A stretch of DNA of 64,000 nt from contig NZ_VTQH01000001.1 in NCBI RefSeq assembly GCF_008763945.1, positions 209,441 to 273,440 of the forward strand, given 5' to 3'. The stretch's first letter is position 1. Every line of letters starts with the position of its first letter. This DNA comes from Microbacterium testaceum StLB037. GTDB lineage: Bacteria; Actinomycetota; Actinomycetes; Actinomycetales; Microbacteriaceae. Under the pieces are notes generated by a model. It made no database searches. It was not told the origin of the DNA and worked only from the letters and a program-made list of their open reading frames with translations. Shown here piece by piece: positions 63,966 through 64,000 of the stretch. A program made the position numbers and the translations under genes.

Positions 63966-64000
63966 CCAGCACACATTACGCAAGTCGATGGACCATTCGC

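Overview
The window is high-GC (around 70% by eye) actinobacterial chromosome, most likely from Microbacterium or a close Microbacteriaceae relative. The evidence is gene content, leaderless-type promoters, GTG/TTG starts, and gene order. No rRNA, tRNA, CRISPR array, phage or insertion sequence was found. Almost everything is core genome.

Layout. 1-2374 (+): end of a repeat-bearing LAXTG surface protein, then DUF5819 and HTTM membrane proteins in an overlapping operon. 2406-5953 (-): pheST. 6004-9456 (-): gluABCD glutamate-type ABC importer. 9533-11737 (-): SpoU-family RNA methyltransferase and infC-rpmI-rplT, with infC using an ATC start. 11983-16579: DUF1844 (+), then hisC-hisB-hisH-hisA and an SseB-family gene (-). 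16625-17923: divergent LysM gene and lexA sharing a probable LexA operator. 18017-26217: S9 peptidase, hflX, an RsmC-like methyltransferase, dapF, a GNAT, miaA and miaB. 26417-28978: a large LuxR-type regulator. 29015-39213 (-): recX-recA-DUF3046-clgR-cinA-pgsA-ftsK-GNAT-rnj-dapA. 39310-46029: NUDIX, SDR, folA-thyA, a thioredoxin/DUF4395/OsmC/epimerase group, a TPR protein and dapB. 46093-50327: a phosphatase, an aldo/keto-reductase-like protein and pnp. 50632-58208: accessory envelope and enzyme genes, including a glycosyltransferase fused to a GDSL esterase. 58209-60088: an LLM flavin oxidoreductase with its FMN reductase. 60257-63891 (-): efeUOB iron uptake/DyP operon with a DtxR-like box upstream.

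How it works together. The pnp/dapB/thyA-folA/dapA-rnj-ftsK-pgsA-clgR-recA-recX/miaB-miaA-dapF-hflX-lexA-LysM order follows the block known from Mycobacterium tuberculosis (roughly Rv2719c to Rv2783c). It joins DNA repair and SOS control (recA, recX, lexA, LysM division inhibitor), lysine/diaminopimelate synthesis (dapA, dapB, dapF), thymidylate/folate supply (thyA, folA), RNA decay and tRNA modification (rnj, pnp, miaA, miaB), and chromosome translocation (ftsK).

Two window-wide patterns stand out. First, many genes have a TANNNT hexamer 6-8 nt before the start codon and little or no Shine-Dalgarno sequence, which fits leaderless mRNAs and settles several starts. Second, the 8-mer GGATGCCR and its complement look strongly over-represented, with about 95 copies of the 7-mer core counted by eye. 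It also occurs as inverted pairs in intergenic hairpins.
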